From NCBI GenBank assembly GCA_016342595.1, contig JAEINY010000035.1, positions 1-37,559 of the forward strand: a stretch of 37,559 nt of DNA, written 5' to 3'. Source of the stretch: Marinilabiliaceae bacterium. GTDB lineage: Bacteria > Bacteroidota > Bacteroidia > Bacteroidales > Marinilabiliaceae. Of the stretch, positions 27,060 through 36,100 are shown piece after piece. The notes beneath the pieces were generated by a model, which ran no database searches, was not told the DNA's origin, and worked only from the letters and a program-made list of their open reading frames with translations. The stretch's first letter is position 1. Every line of letters begins with the position of its first letter. A program made the translations under genes and the position numbers.

Positions 27060-28325
27060 TTATATTTCCATAAAACCAGGCAGGGTAACCGTCTCACCCG
27101 TATCCATGGCTTGTTGCCCCAACAGTGTCCATACAGAGGCATGATATCCATGTTCGAATAAACCAGGAATAGGATTACCGGTGAGTACCGAAGCTGCAAA
27201 AGCTTTCAGTTGTTCCGGTGTTCCATCCGTATTATTGCCTTCTACCAATACTTCTCCCTGGTATTTCACAGCTGTTTCAGGTCGCCAGGATGCGCCACCA
27301 ATGGGCACTGTTTCAAAGATTCCCTTCTCAATATCAGTGATGAGCTGAATGATACCGGCCGGTTTTGGAGGTGGTGGTGGATTCTCTTTGAAGAAATGGT
27401 TGGTTTCTAATTCTAATGTCCCTTTATCACCCATGATCTGTTCTTGTAATCCATAATGCCGGTTACTAGTCATGGAATCATAAATAAACTGCGTCCCGTC
27501 AGCATATGAATAAATCAGCGCCACATTATCGTATACTTCCCGACCATCCTTCCAGTAATTAATGCTGCCCACACCTCTGACGGCTACCGGAACCGACTTC
27601 TTGGCCCAGTTGGCAACCTGTATTTGATGAGAAGCCAATTCAGTCATCACTCCACAAGAGTATTCTTTGTACAACCGCCAGTTGATCTGACGTTCCAATT
27701 CCGGTTTATCAGCAGGTACTTTCCGGCGCCAGTCATTATTGCGATGCCAATAGGCTCTGATCTGTGTAACAGGCCCCAATTCTTTATTATGAACCATTTC
27801 CATCCCTTTCAAATATTTGGGATCGAACAAGCGTTGATGACCCACATGCAATATATTGCCCGTCCGGTAATGGGCCTCCGCCATCTTTTTGGTATCCGCT
27901 AAAGTACGTGCCATCGCTTTTTCGCAGAAAACATGAATGCCGGACTCCAGCGCATCTATTACAATGTGGGCATGCTGATACAAGGGTGTGGCTACAATTA
28001 CAGCATCCAGACCTTTTAATTCCAGCAATTTGCGATAATCGTAAAACCCTTTGGCTTTACCGGCTGTTAATTGAAGGGCTTTCTGATAATTTGGTTCATA
28101 ATTATCGCAAACGGCTACTATTTCAAAGGGATTATTCTCGGCAAAAGAATTGATTATTTGAATCAGGTAACCACCCCGGGATCCTACACCAATAACTCCC
28201 AATTTTACTTTCTCGCCTGATTTTACAGCCTGAGAAAATGCACCTAAAAAAGTGGTCGGAAGCATCAAAGCACCGCCGGTCACCATACTGTTTTTTATGA
28301 ATTGTCGCCTGGATTTATTTGTCAT
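27060..28325 (-). CDS. Tat-exported Gfo/Idh/MocA-family oxidoreductase (unit 1)
   Basis: The 421-residue NAD(P)-dependent sugar dehydrogenase homologue has a twin-arginine signal (SRRQFIKNSMVTGGALMLP). A Rossmann domain (about 40-165) includes GVIGVGSRGGYL and, where EKP is usual, CEKAMA. The C-terminal alpha/beta substrate domain contains NWRLYKEYSCGVMTELASHQIQVANW. Export with a folded, cofactor-bound state fits Tat use; such periplasmic family members oxidise sugar hydroxyls, notably C3 of glycosides. It is 53 bp downstream of the ApbE-like gene and 50 bp upstream of the small membrane protein gene. The substrate is not known. Confidence 0.9.
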   Translation of the reverse strand: MTNKSRRQFIKNSMVTGGALMLPTTFLGAFSQAVKSGEKVKLGVIGVGSRGGYLIQIINSFAENNPFEIVAVCDNYEPNYQKALQLTAGKAKGFYDYRKLLELKGLDAVIVATPLYQHAHIVIDALESGIHVFCEKAMARTLADTKKMAEAHYRTGNILHVGHQRLFDPKYLKGMEMVHNKELGPVTQIRAYWHRNNDWRRKVPADKPELERQINWRLYKEYSCGVMTELASHQIQVANWAKKSVPVAVRGVGSINYWKDGREVYDNVALIYSYADGTQFIYDSMTSNRHYGLQEQIMGDKGTLELETNHFFKENPPPPPKPAGIIQLITDIEKGIFETVPIGGASWRPETAVKYQGEVLVEGNNTDGTPEQLKAFAASVLTGNPIPGLFEHGYHASVWTLLGQQAMDTGETVTLPGFMEI

Positions 28326-28378
28326 GATTGTTTCTATTTTTTACAGATACGATAGGAATAAGCTGGCACTTATTATGA

Positions 28379-29248
28379 CTAACTACTACAAAACCTATGA
28401 ACAAAAGGAAACGTTTTCGTTAACTTCTGCATTTCTATTTCATCGGCCATATACATTGATGTAGATAATACTTCAGCTTGTACCGGGCATTGGCATTTAA
28501 CCATCACGTTACAGGAATGATTCACCAATCTGCCTTTTAGGGGATGGTAGATGTGTGCTGTGGCTCCATTTTCCGTATTATCCTGACTATTTTGCAGACC
28601 AGATATGGAAACGAACTCATCACAAAGCAAACAGGTGGATGCTTGAGCGTCGGAATCCTGATAATTATGAACTCCAACAGGCCAACCATCTCCATAAGGA
28701 TGCTTACCTATTCCGGCAATGGAACTTTCACCGAAGCTTAAAAATGCATTCCTCACACTTTTCGATGTCAACAATGCCACCACCTCTTTCAGAGCGACCC
28801 CTTTTCCAATACCTCCCATATCCAATATTATCTCAGGGGATGAAAAATGGATGGTTCGATTGTTTTTATCCCACTCCACATATTTCCATCCACCCGCAGC
28901 TTTTTGTACTTCAAGGTCACGCTCTGCGATATTCTCCGAGCATTTCATCACATCATATATTGAGGCGACAGCCGGATCAAATAAACTAGCTGTCAACCTG
29001 TGGTATTGATCACATGCATCAATTACTGTTGCCATGTCCGTTGAAACAGAAATAGTTCCTTCATAGGCCATGGCATTAATGCGTCTCAATTCCGCTCCTT
29101 CACGAAAACGTGAAAGCCTATTCTCCCATTTTTCAACAATGGTTTGGATTGACTTACTTAATTCATCTCCATCTTCCTGACTCATATCGGGAATAACCAT
29201 CACAAAACGTGTATTCATGGCCCAAAAGCTGTGGGAGTAGACTTTCAT
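28379..29248 (-). CDS. ApbE-family FAD:protein FMN transferase homologue without export signal
   Basis: ApbE enzymes attach FMN from FAD to a Thr on target proteins, using Mg2+. The preferred start is ATG at 29248 (289 residues); the longer frame begins at TTG 29269. Family signatures are present: WENRLSRFREGAELRRIN, LFDPAVASIYDV, ILDMGGIGKGVAL, SFGESSIAGIG, ISG and HIYHPLKGR. The metal-binding segment reads AEVLSTS where AD...T is usual, so Asp is replaced by Glu. No signal peptide or lipobox precedes the domain, unlike typical periplasmic ApbE. No FMN-binding target domain is seen in the window. It leads the unit with the exported oxidoreductase. Confidence 0.85.
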   Translation of the reverse strand: MKVYSHSFWAMNTRFVMVIPDMSQEDGDELSKSIQTIVEKWENRLSRFREGAELRRINAMAYEGTISVSTDMATVIDACDQYHRLTASLFDPAVASIYDVMKCSENIAERDLEVQKAAGGWKYVEWDKNNRTIHFSSPEIILDMGGIGKGVALKEVVALLTSKSVRNAFLSFGESSIAGIGKHPYGDGWPVGVHNYQDSDAQASTCLLCDEFVSISGLQNSQDNTENGATAHIYHPLKGRLVNHSCNVMVKCQCPVQAEVLSTSMYMADEIEMQKLTKTFPFVHRFCSS

Positions 29249-29400
29249 AGGAATCCTTATTGTTTTCAATATTTTTATAATAGCCGATGCAATTTAAGAA
29301 GAGTAAAAGGCCGATATACAAAGACAATAGTACTACAAACACTAGATTATAGTATTTGTTTTCATCTGTTCTTTTTCATAATTTAAACTTCCATAATACA

Positions 29401-29654
29401 TAATCAACTCTTTTTATTTAAGTGCTCCAGCCGCACAGGCTTCTACTTTTTCACGAGCTAAAAAGTAGACAAAAAGCCCCCACTCAATTGCAATTGACGC
29501 TAAACGGTTCCTTTACAGCGGAAAGAAAAGAAACTCTTCCGTTCAAGAACTTCATGGATTTTGGTTCCCAAAAACCTATGAGTTCTAAGACGGAATCAAA
29601 CAGCTTTTCTTTCTACTCGCCTCCATTACACCGTTCTTAACGCTATTGCAATTA
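29401..29654. repeat. Dispersed hairpin repeat, copy B, with palindromic extension
   Basis: Positions 29401-29516 match the reverse complement of 8-119. The core hairpin is TCTACTTTTT (29442-29451) with AAAAAGTAGA (29460-29469). From 29486 to 29654 the sequence also folds on itself as a long imperfect palindrome (outer arms CAATTGCAATTGACGC and GCGT/GCTATTGCAATTA). It fills most of the 500-bp gap between two oxidoreductase genes. The rest of the gap, 29249-29400 and 29655-29768, shows no gene. Confidence 0.7.
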
Positions 29655-29768
29655 GGTGGTTTGCACCTTAGTTGGCAGGTTGCACTATGAAGGATTTCAT
29701 CAAAGAATTGATAAATACTGTAATTAATGCATCAGTCCACCAGACCTATCATATTCTCTCCGGCCCTA

Positions 29769-31127
29769 TTATAATTTGGGTTCCCACCCGGGTTCGTATT
29801 CGCGTCCCCATAGTTTCATAGCCTCACGGTCATAGATGCGGCCTGTTGCATCATCTATTTCAAATGACTTTCCGATGCGGGAGGAGATATTCGCATAATG
29901 GGTCAACATCTGGCTGATTGCTCCTTGCTCAATCGGCGAAGTAAGTTCTGCCTTTCCCCTGATTGCATCAAAAAAGTTAACCGAATGACGGGTAGACAAA
30001 TCACCACCTCCTCCAAGTGCCATTCCACTCTCATTACCCTGAGATTGACTATCCCTGACAAGCTTTCCTTTTAAATCATATAATCGATACCCTCCCCGGT
30101 CAACAAAAACAGAACCTTCGGAACCATAAATGATCGTTCCGCGGCCTGCCCCATAGGTATTGTAATTATTCCGGCTTTTTCCATCCCATTGAATAATCCT
30201 GTTTTCTGAAAAATGGAAGGTCGCTTCCATGGTGTCGTACATCTCCCAGCCATCATTGGCAAAGTGAAGTTTATCCGACCACACATCCACACGCTCGGGA
30301 TATTTCACATCCAGTGCCCAACGGGCAATATCCAGTTCATGGGTCGCATTATTTCCCATTTCAGCGGTTCCGAAATCCCAGCCATACCAGTGCCAGTTAT
30401 AATTCCAGGTATCGTGCTCATATGCTTTTCGGGGCGATGGTCCCTGAAATAAATCCCAATCTAATCCTACAGGAGGGGCTGCTTTTTTAGGCACCGGTAC
30501 TTCGCCTCGACCATTGGTGTAAAAGGCAACCGCTTTATAAGCATTACCAATGATGCCATTGTGAATGTCTTTGATAATCTCGATGGACTTAAGCGATGAA
30601 CGTTGCTGATTACCCATCTGTACAACCTTATTATACTTTCTCTGGAAAGCCACCACGAGTTCACCTTCCTTTGGATTATGACTACACGGTTTTTCCAGAT
30701 ACACATGTTTTCCGGCTTCCATCGCCATACAGGCACCAGGTGTATGCCAGTGATCAGGGGTTGCCATAAATACGGCATCTACCTTTTTATCACTTAAAAC
30801 CTTTCGGATATCTTTTTCAAGTACCGGTTTATTTTCCAGTACTTCTGAAACTTTACCGGCAGCTTTACTGAGTTGCCCATCCATCACATCACAGAGATAA
30901 AGTAATTCTACATTGTTACTTTGATTGGCAATGGGAGGAATAAAAGCACCATAACGTCTTCCCAGCCCTTGAATAGCCACATGGATACGATCATTGGCGC
31001 CAATAATTTTTTTATAGCTCTTGGCCGACATGGCATTGACTCCGCCACTTAAAGCTACACCAGCGGTGCCAAGTCCCACTTTCTTTAGGAAATTACGGCG
31101 TGAATTATCTGAATTTTGATTGTCCAT
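29769..31127 (-). CDS. Tat-exported Gfo/Idh/MocA-family oxidoreductase (unit 2)
   Basis: The 452-residue protein has a Tat signal (SRRNFLKKVGLGTAGVAL). A Rossmann fold (about 45-165) includes VAIQGLGRRYGAF, DAVFMATPDHWHT and the canonical EKP (YLEKPCSHNP). The substrate domain has NWHWYGWDFGTAEMGNNATHELDIARW. This type of periplasmic oxidoreductase is the C3-oxidising partner of DUF1080 hydrolase/lyases in 3-keto-glycoside metabolism. Its start is 12 bp after the DUF1080 gene stop, so the two form one transcript. It differs from unit 1 in sequence, so the two are paralogues with probably different substrates. Confidence 0.92.
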   Translation of the reverse strand: MDNQNSDNSRRNFLKKVGLGTAGVALSGGVNAMSAKSYKKIIGANDRIHVAIQGLGRRYGAFIPPIANQSNNVELLYLCDVMDGQLSKAAGKVSEVLENKPVLEKDIRKVLSDKKVDAVFMATPDHWHTPGACMAMEAGKHVYLEKPCSHNPKEGELVVAFQRKYNKVVQMGNQQRSSLKSIEIIKDIHNGIIGNAYKAVAFYTNGRGEVPVPKKAAPPVGLDWDLFQGPSPRKAYEHDTWNYNWHWYGWDFGTAEMGNNATHELDIARWALDVKYPERVDVWSDKLHFANDGWEMYDTMEATFHFSENRIIQWDGKSRNNYNTYGAGRGTIIYGSEGSVFVDRGGYRLYDLKGKLVRDSQSQGNESGMALGGGGDLSTRHSVNFFDAIRGKAELTSPIEQGAISQMLTHYANISSRIGKSFEIDDATGRIYDREAMKLWGREYEPGWEPKL

Positions 31128-31139
31128 ATTATTGCGTTC

Positions 31140-32525
31140 TTAGAGTTCTCTGATTTTGATATTTCTGAATCGTACTTCATCACCGTGATCCTGAAGCAAA
31201 ATGTACCCCTCTTCAAAATTTCCGAAGTTATCCCATTTCTGATATTTACTATAGTTGACAAGGGCATCCCACATTTGAGTATTGCGCTCATATTCTACCA
31301 CTTTAATCCCATTCAGATAATGAAACACCTTATTGCCCCTCACCTCTACCCGGGCACGGTTCCATTTATTGATCCCATTGAATCGTTTTTCCTTCAAATT
31401 AGGATCAAACTGTTTACCATTGGCCGGAATTAAATCATACAATGAAGCTAAGGTTCGATTGCCAAATAAACCCATTTTGGCATCGGGATGTCTTTGGTCG
31501 TCCAGAATTTGAAATTCACATCCGATGGCAGAGCCTGGTCCTTTATTAATATTACCCTGTACAAAATACTTAATCCCACTATTGGCTCCTTCAGTCATAT
31601 TAAAATCCACTTCTAAAACAAAATTCTTGTATTTTTTCATCGTCACGATATCGCCCCCATTTCCTGATTCAGCACCATCGGTCTTTTCCACCACCAATGT
31701 ACCATTATCAACATGCCAGCCTTTATTCGGAAACGCATCCAGGCGTACCCCTTTCCATCCATCCGTTGTTTTACCATCCCATAACAACTTCCAACCGGTT
31801 TGTTTTTCATTTGCCGTAAGCACATTATTCAGGTAACTCACCTCTCTGACATCATCAGGCATTTCAGTTCGGGCAGCTTCTAAGCCCTTTGTCATAATGC
31901 GGATGTTACGCCAGCGAATGGTTTTACCTGCCAAAGCTTTGTTATTTCCAATACCATGTACCTGCAGACCGATGAATCCTTCGGCTGTCAATTCATCCAC
32001 TAAATTAGATACCGGTTTACCATTTAACCAGGTACGAATAGAGTTTCCAATAGCTTCCACACGAAAGGTATTCCATTCCCCATTTTTAAACACCGATTTT
32101 GAGGCCTGATTATATTCCAAAGGATACAACCATCCCCGACGCGCCTCATCATATATCCCGCAAGTCCAGCGACGATCTGAGTCATCACATTCCACCTGAT
32201 AACCATGCACCCTGCCATTATTGTACTCCTTCAGACTGTTGCTTCTGATTTGAACCCCTGAATTCAATCCCCGTTCCATTTTCATTTCATATTCTAAAAT
32301 GAAATCACCATAGTGTTTCTTGGTTGTCAGGAAGGTATTGGGTGTCCCCGTTTCACTGGTTCCCACAATCTCACCATTCTCTACTGCATATTCAGCTGTA
32401 CCATTTAAAACTTTCCAGCCTCGCAGGTTTTTTCCATTAAAAAGATCTGTCCATTCAGGACTTGACTGAGCACTTGCCAAAAGCGAAAGGCTCATTAATA
32501 ATGCACCAAAAAATAATTGTTTCAT
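31140..32525 (-). CDS. Secreted tandem-DUF1080 protein (3-keto-disaccharide hydrolase-like)
   Basis: The 461-residue protein has a signal peptide ([20 protein letters not shown]) and two copies of the DUF1080/3-keto-disaccharide hydrolase jelly-roll domain. Domain 1 is about 22-215 ([28 protein letters not shown]). Domain 2 is about 235-461 ([30 protein letters not shown], ending [11 protein letters not shown]). Members act on 3-keto-glycosides produced by Gfo/Idh/MocA enzymes, cleaving by hydrolysis or beta-elimination. It is first in a two-gene unit with such an enzyme. Tandem domains in one chain suggest either a duplicated active site or one catalytic and one binding copy. Confidence 0.9.
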   Translation of the reverse strand: MKQLFFGALLMSLSLLASAQSSPEWTDLFNGKNLRGWKVLNGTAEYAVENGEIVGTSETGTPNTFLTTKKHYGDFILEYEMKMERGLNSGVQIRSNSLKEYNNGRVHGYQVECDDSDRRWTCGIYDEARRGWLYPLEYNQASKSVFKNGEWNTFRVEAIGNSIRTWLNGKPVSNLVDELTAEGFIGLQVHGIGNNKALAGKTIRWRNIRIMTKGLEAARTEMPDDVREVSYLNNVLTANEKQTGWKLLWDGKTTDGWKGVRLDAFPNKGWHVDNGTLVVEKTDGAESGNGGDIVTMKKYKNFVLEVDFNMTEGANSGIKYFVQGNINKGPGSAIGCEFQILDDQRHPDAKMGLFGNRTLASLYDLIPANGKQFDPNLKEKRFNGINKWNRARVEVRGNKVFHYLNGIKVVEYERNTQMWDALVNYSKYQKWDNFGNFEEGYILLQDHGDEVRFRNIKIREL

Positions 32526-32619
32526 TTGATTCAGATTTGAATTTTATCTGATCGCAAGATAGAGTGGTTCAATGAGTCCGATGCCCGACAATTGTGTCAG
32601 TCATACCTGAGAAATGTTG

Positions 32620-32627
32620 CAAATTTA
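32620..32627 (-). promoter_or_regulatory. -7 element of the DUF1080-oxidoreductase promoter
   Basis: On the minus strand the sequence reads TAAATTTGC, a perfect TAnnTTTGC match. Transcription would start near 32614, leaving about a 90-nt leader before the ATG at 32525. The -33 position is poorly matched (a TTG lies only 15 nt upstream), which would be consistent with an activator-dependent promoter. Confidence 0.5.
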
Positions 32628-32774
32628 CGCGGTACAATAGGTCAAGCCAGCGATACAAGAAATGAACTGCAGGAAATAGAAATGAGGACTTAGTCTTCGT
32701 TACAAAATAAACTGATGACTTTAGTGCTGTGTTGTTCAAAAACAAGTTTTGATTTTTTTGATAATTCATCAAAT

Positions 32775-32916
32775 TGTTACACAGAGTTTCGGAGAAAAAC
32801 AAAAACAATAAGGGCACAGAGTATTTTCATTAGCAAGGTATTAATTATTTTCTATATTAAATTCTAAAGGCTCTGTGACCATTTCTTTTCCTGAACTTTG
32901 CGTTCTTTGTGTAACA
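32775..32916. repeat. CACAGAG-type imperfect inverted repeat, copy 2
   Basis: The arms 32775-32821 and 32871-32916 share TGTTACACARAG at the outer ends and CACAGAG at the inner ends. They enclose an AT-rich centre. The left arm also resembles 10881-10925. It sits in the 640-bp gap between the HTCS gene and the DUF1080 promoter. Other parts of this gap hold no gene. Confidence 0.6.
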
Positions 32917-33080
32917 CATTTTTTAAAAAAAACACACAAATACAGTCAGGTTATTCCGTCACAATTCCTTAGTATTTTAATCATTAATACACAACAGCGA
33001 ATATTATACCAAAAGTATAATAAAATGATTGATAAAGCATTTTGCTTATTACTTGTGGTTAATGCCGATACATAATCAGA

Positions 33081-33117
33081 GAGCGATGTTTTATCGCTCA
33101 TCCGATAGCTATCGGAT
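33081..33117 (-). terminator. Two adjacent hairpins after the HTCS gene
   Basis: GAGCGAT/ATCGCTC (33081-33099, 7 bp) is followed at once by a perfect 18-base palindrome, ATCCGATAG with its complement, at 33100-33117. They begin 47 bp downstream of the HTCS stop. No U-run follows, so they may slow transcription or protect the mRNA end rather than act as a classic terminator. Confidence 0.45.
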
Positions 33118-33164
33118 TTGATTAGTAATCGGTATCAGCGGTAAGTGCGCCAATGGGGAAGGGC

Positions 33165-36100
33165 TTAAACAAATTCCTTAGGTGTCTTTCCAAACTGTTT
33201 CTTAAAACACTGACGAAAATAGTCTACGTCTTCAAAACCGACCTGAAAGGCAAGCTCTGCTAATTGCAGGTCCTTATCATTTTGCAAGAGTTCCAATGCA
33301 TTTCGCATCTTCACCTCGCGAATAAATTCAACGGCCGTTTTATCCGTTACTGTTTTCAATTTTCTATACAAAGTGGAGCGACTCATCCCCATCAGTTTCC
33401 CCAACTCTTCAACGCCAAAAGAGCGCTGATGCATATGTGCTTCAATTAATTCAATAATCTTGCTTACATAGGGAGGAAAGGACGACTTCCATTGGTCCTG
33501 GGTGGCTGAATCAGCAGTGGTTAGTCCTAATTGTAATGTTTCTTTAAAGCGCTGCCTGGCCAGCATAATATTCCGAATTTTCCCGGATAGAATTCGATGA
33601 TTAAATGGTTTGACAATATAATCATCAGCCCCGCAATTAATCCCTATTTGCTGGTTCTCTTCAGTCCCCAAAGCAGTGAGCAACAAAATGGGTATGTGAT
33701 TGGTACGCGCGTCTTGTTTCAGTAAGCGGCAAACTTCATAGCCATTTTTACCAGGCATTAACACATCTGAAATAATGATGTCTGGTAATTTTCCGATGGC
33801 TAAATTCAGGCCCTCATCCCCATTTTCAGCTTCAATGATATCGTCCGTATCAATGGATTCTTTTATAAATGAACGTAGGTCGGCATTGTCTTCAATAATA
33901 AGAACTGAATATTTTTCTGCCGTCCGGGTTATCTGATTTGGTAGTTGATCCAACGCTTCCATTGGCTGATCAGCCATAACCGAAGTCCCTTCTTCCCCTT
34001 CAATAGCTGGAAAGCTTAATTGAAAACAACTGCCTCCCCCAGGATTAGCTTCCACCGTGATATTGCCTCCATGCATGATGGCCAACTCTTTAGCCAGGGC
34101 CAACCCAATGCCGGTACCAATTGTACTATTTGAATGCTGCTTGCTATCGCGATAAAAGCGGTTAAAGATGGTATCACGCTGATCCTCCGGGATACCCGGC
34201 CCATTATCTATTACTGAAAATAAAATGATATCCTTAGTACTTCGTTCCAGGTGTACGGTCACAGCTCCACCATCAGGAGTATACTTCAAAGCATTACTTA
34301 TAAGATTAGTAACAATTTTCTCCAACACATCCGTATCGAAGCAGATCTCAAATAAGTCAGCCGTGATATTTAAAGCATAGTGAATCTGCTTTTTGTGGGC
34401 CAGATTCTCAAAACTATTGAATAGCTCAGTGACAAAAGCGCTCAAATCCCCTTTTATGGAACGAATGGGCATGTGGCCGGCATCCATTTTTCTAAAATCC
34501 AGCAATTGATTGACTAAGCGCAATAAGCGTTGTGTATTTCGTTGAACCATCTGCACCGTTTCAAACCGGTTATCAGAGACAGCCATTGAATCAATCAGCC
34601 GTTCCACAGGCCCTACAATGAGTGTCAACGGTGTACGTATCTCATGTGAAACGCTGGTAAAAAACCGGATTTTACGTTCATCCGTTTCATGAACTTTACG
34701 CGTCATCTCCACTACTTTATCACGCTGTTCTTCAATTTCACGTTTTTGATCTTCCAATACCAGATTTTGCTTTTCAATGGCCTCTTTCTTTAAACGTAAG
34801 GCTTTGGTTTTCATTTCAACCTCCTGCTGCAGTCGCTTCTTTTGGAGTGTTAAATTCTTTAAGCGCAATTGATAGCCAATAAAGATCAGCAGGATCAGAA
34901 CCAACATCAAAACCACCTTAAACAAGGTCGTTTGGTAGAAAGCCGGATGAATGACAATTTGCAAAACAGCCTGATCACTCCAGATGCCATCTGAATTAGC
35001 GGCCCTATATTTTAAGGAATAATTGCCAAAAGGGACATTGGTAAAAACAGCTGTACGTCTACTGGGGTCTGCATCAATCCAGGTTGAATTAAATCCCTCG
35101 AGTTGATATTGATAACGTATTTGGTCTGGCTTAGATAAGGAAAGAGCCAATAACTCCACGGAGAAGAAATTCTCATCATGTTCCAATTCAATTTTTCTTA
35201 TTTCGGAAACAGGCACATCCAGCAGTACACGGCCATTTACTTCATCACCCTTGTTAACCTGCTTATTCTGGAGACTAAACCTGTTAATATATACCTTGGG
35301 AGCAATTTTATTATTCATCATCCTGGCGGGATGAAACCTGAAAAAGCCATTTAACCCGCCCATTAAAATCGTCCCATCGTCATTTTGCGACCAGGCATCA
35401 TCAGAGAATTCAAAGCCCTGCAAGTAATTATTAAAAGTTATGTCCTTCGGGTCCAACCGTGATAAACCATTGGCTGTAGACACCCACATGTACCCTAAAT
35501 CGTCCTCAAGCACACTATATACCACATTATTGGCTAATCCATCTGATTCGGTATAACTGGTAAACAGGCCGGTCACCGGATCAAATACATCCAACCCGCT
35601 ATGCGTACCTGCCCATAACCTGCCTTTGGAATCAAATAGCAAACTATACACTTTATTGTGCGAGAGACTACTGTCATTATTAAGCTCCGATCGATAGTTG
35701 ACAAATTCATTGGTCGCCAGAATATATTTATCAATACCTCCCCCATCAGTTGCCAGCCAGAGATTTCCTTCATTATCTTCGGCAATGCACCGAATAAAAT
35801 TTCTTTCACCTCCCAAACGTTTATCATCACGATAAAAGATTACAGTTTTCGTCAAGCGATCATATTGAATCAGACCATTGGGTGTGCCTAACCAAAATAA
35901 GCCTCTTGAATCTTCGAAAAACGCATAGACGATACTTAGATTTTCACCCTCCGCGGTCGTGATGGTTTCAAATCGATAACCCGATGCAGAGGGAATAATC
36001 CGGCTCAAACCAGCAGAAGAGCCCAACCACAGTTGCCCTTGCCGATCTTCATACATCCCCCGGATGGTATTGGAAGGTAAACCATCCTGATCCAATGATT

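Noticed and set aside
29422-29640. 72-residue plus-strand ORF in the gap between oxidoreductase genes
   Set aside because: It lies inside the dispersed repeat and its palindromic extension; the codons follow the inverted-repeat structure and no protein family or promoter is evident.
32875-33075. 66-residue plus-strand ORF between the HTCS and DUF1080 genes
   Set aside because: It starts inside the right arm of the CACAGAG repeat and runs through low-complexity AT-rich DNA; no family resemblance.
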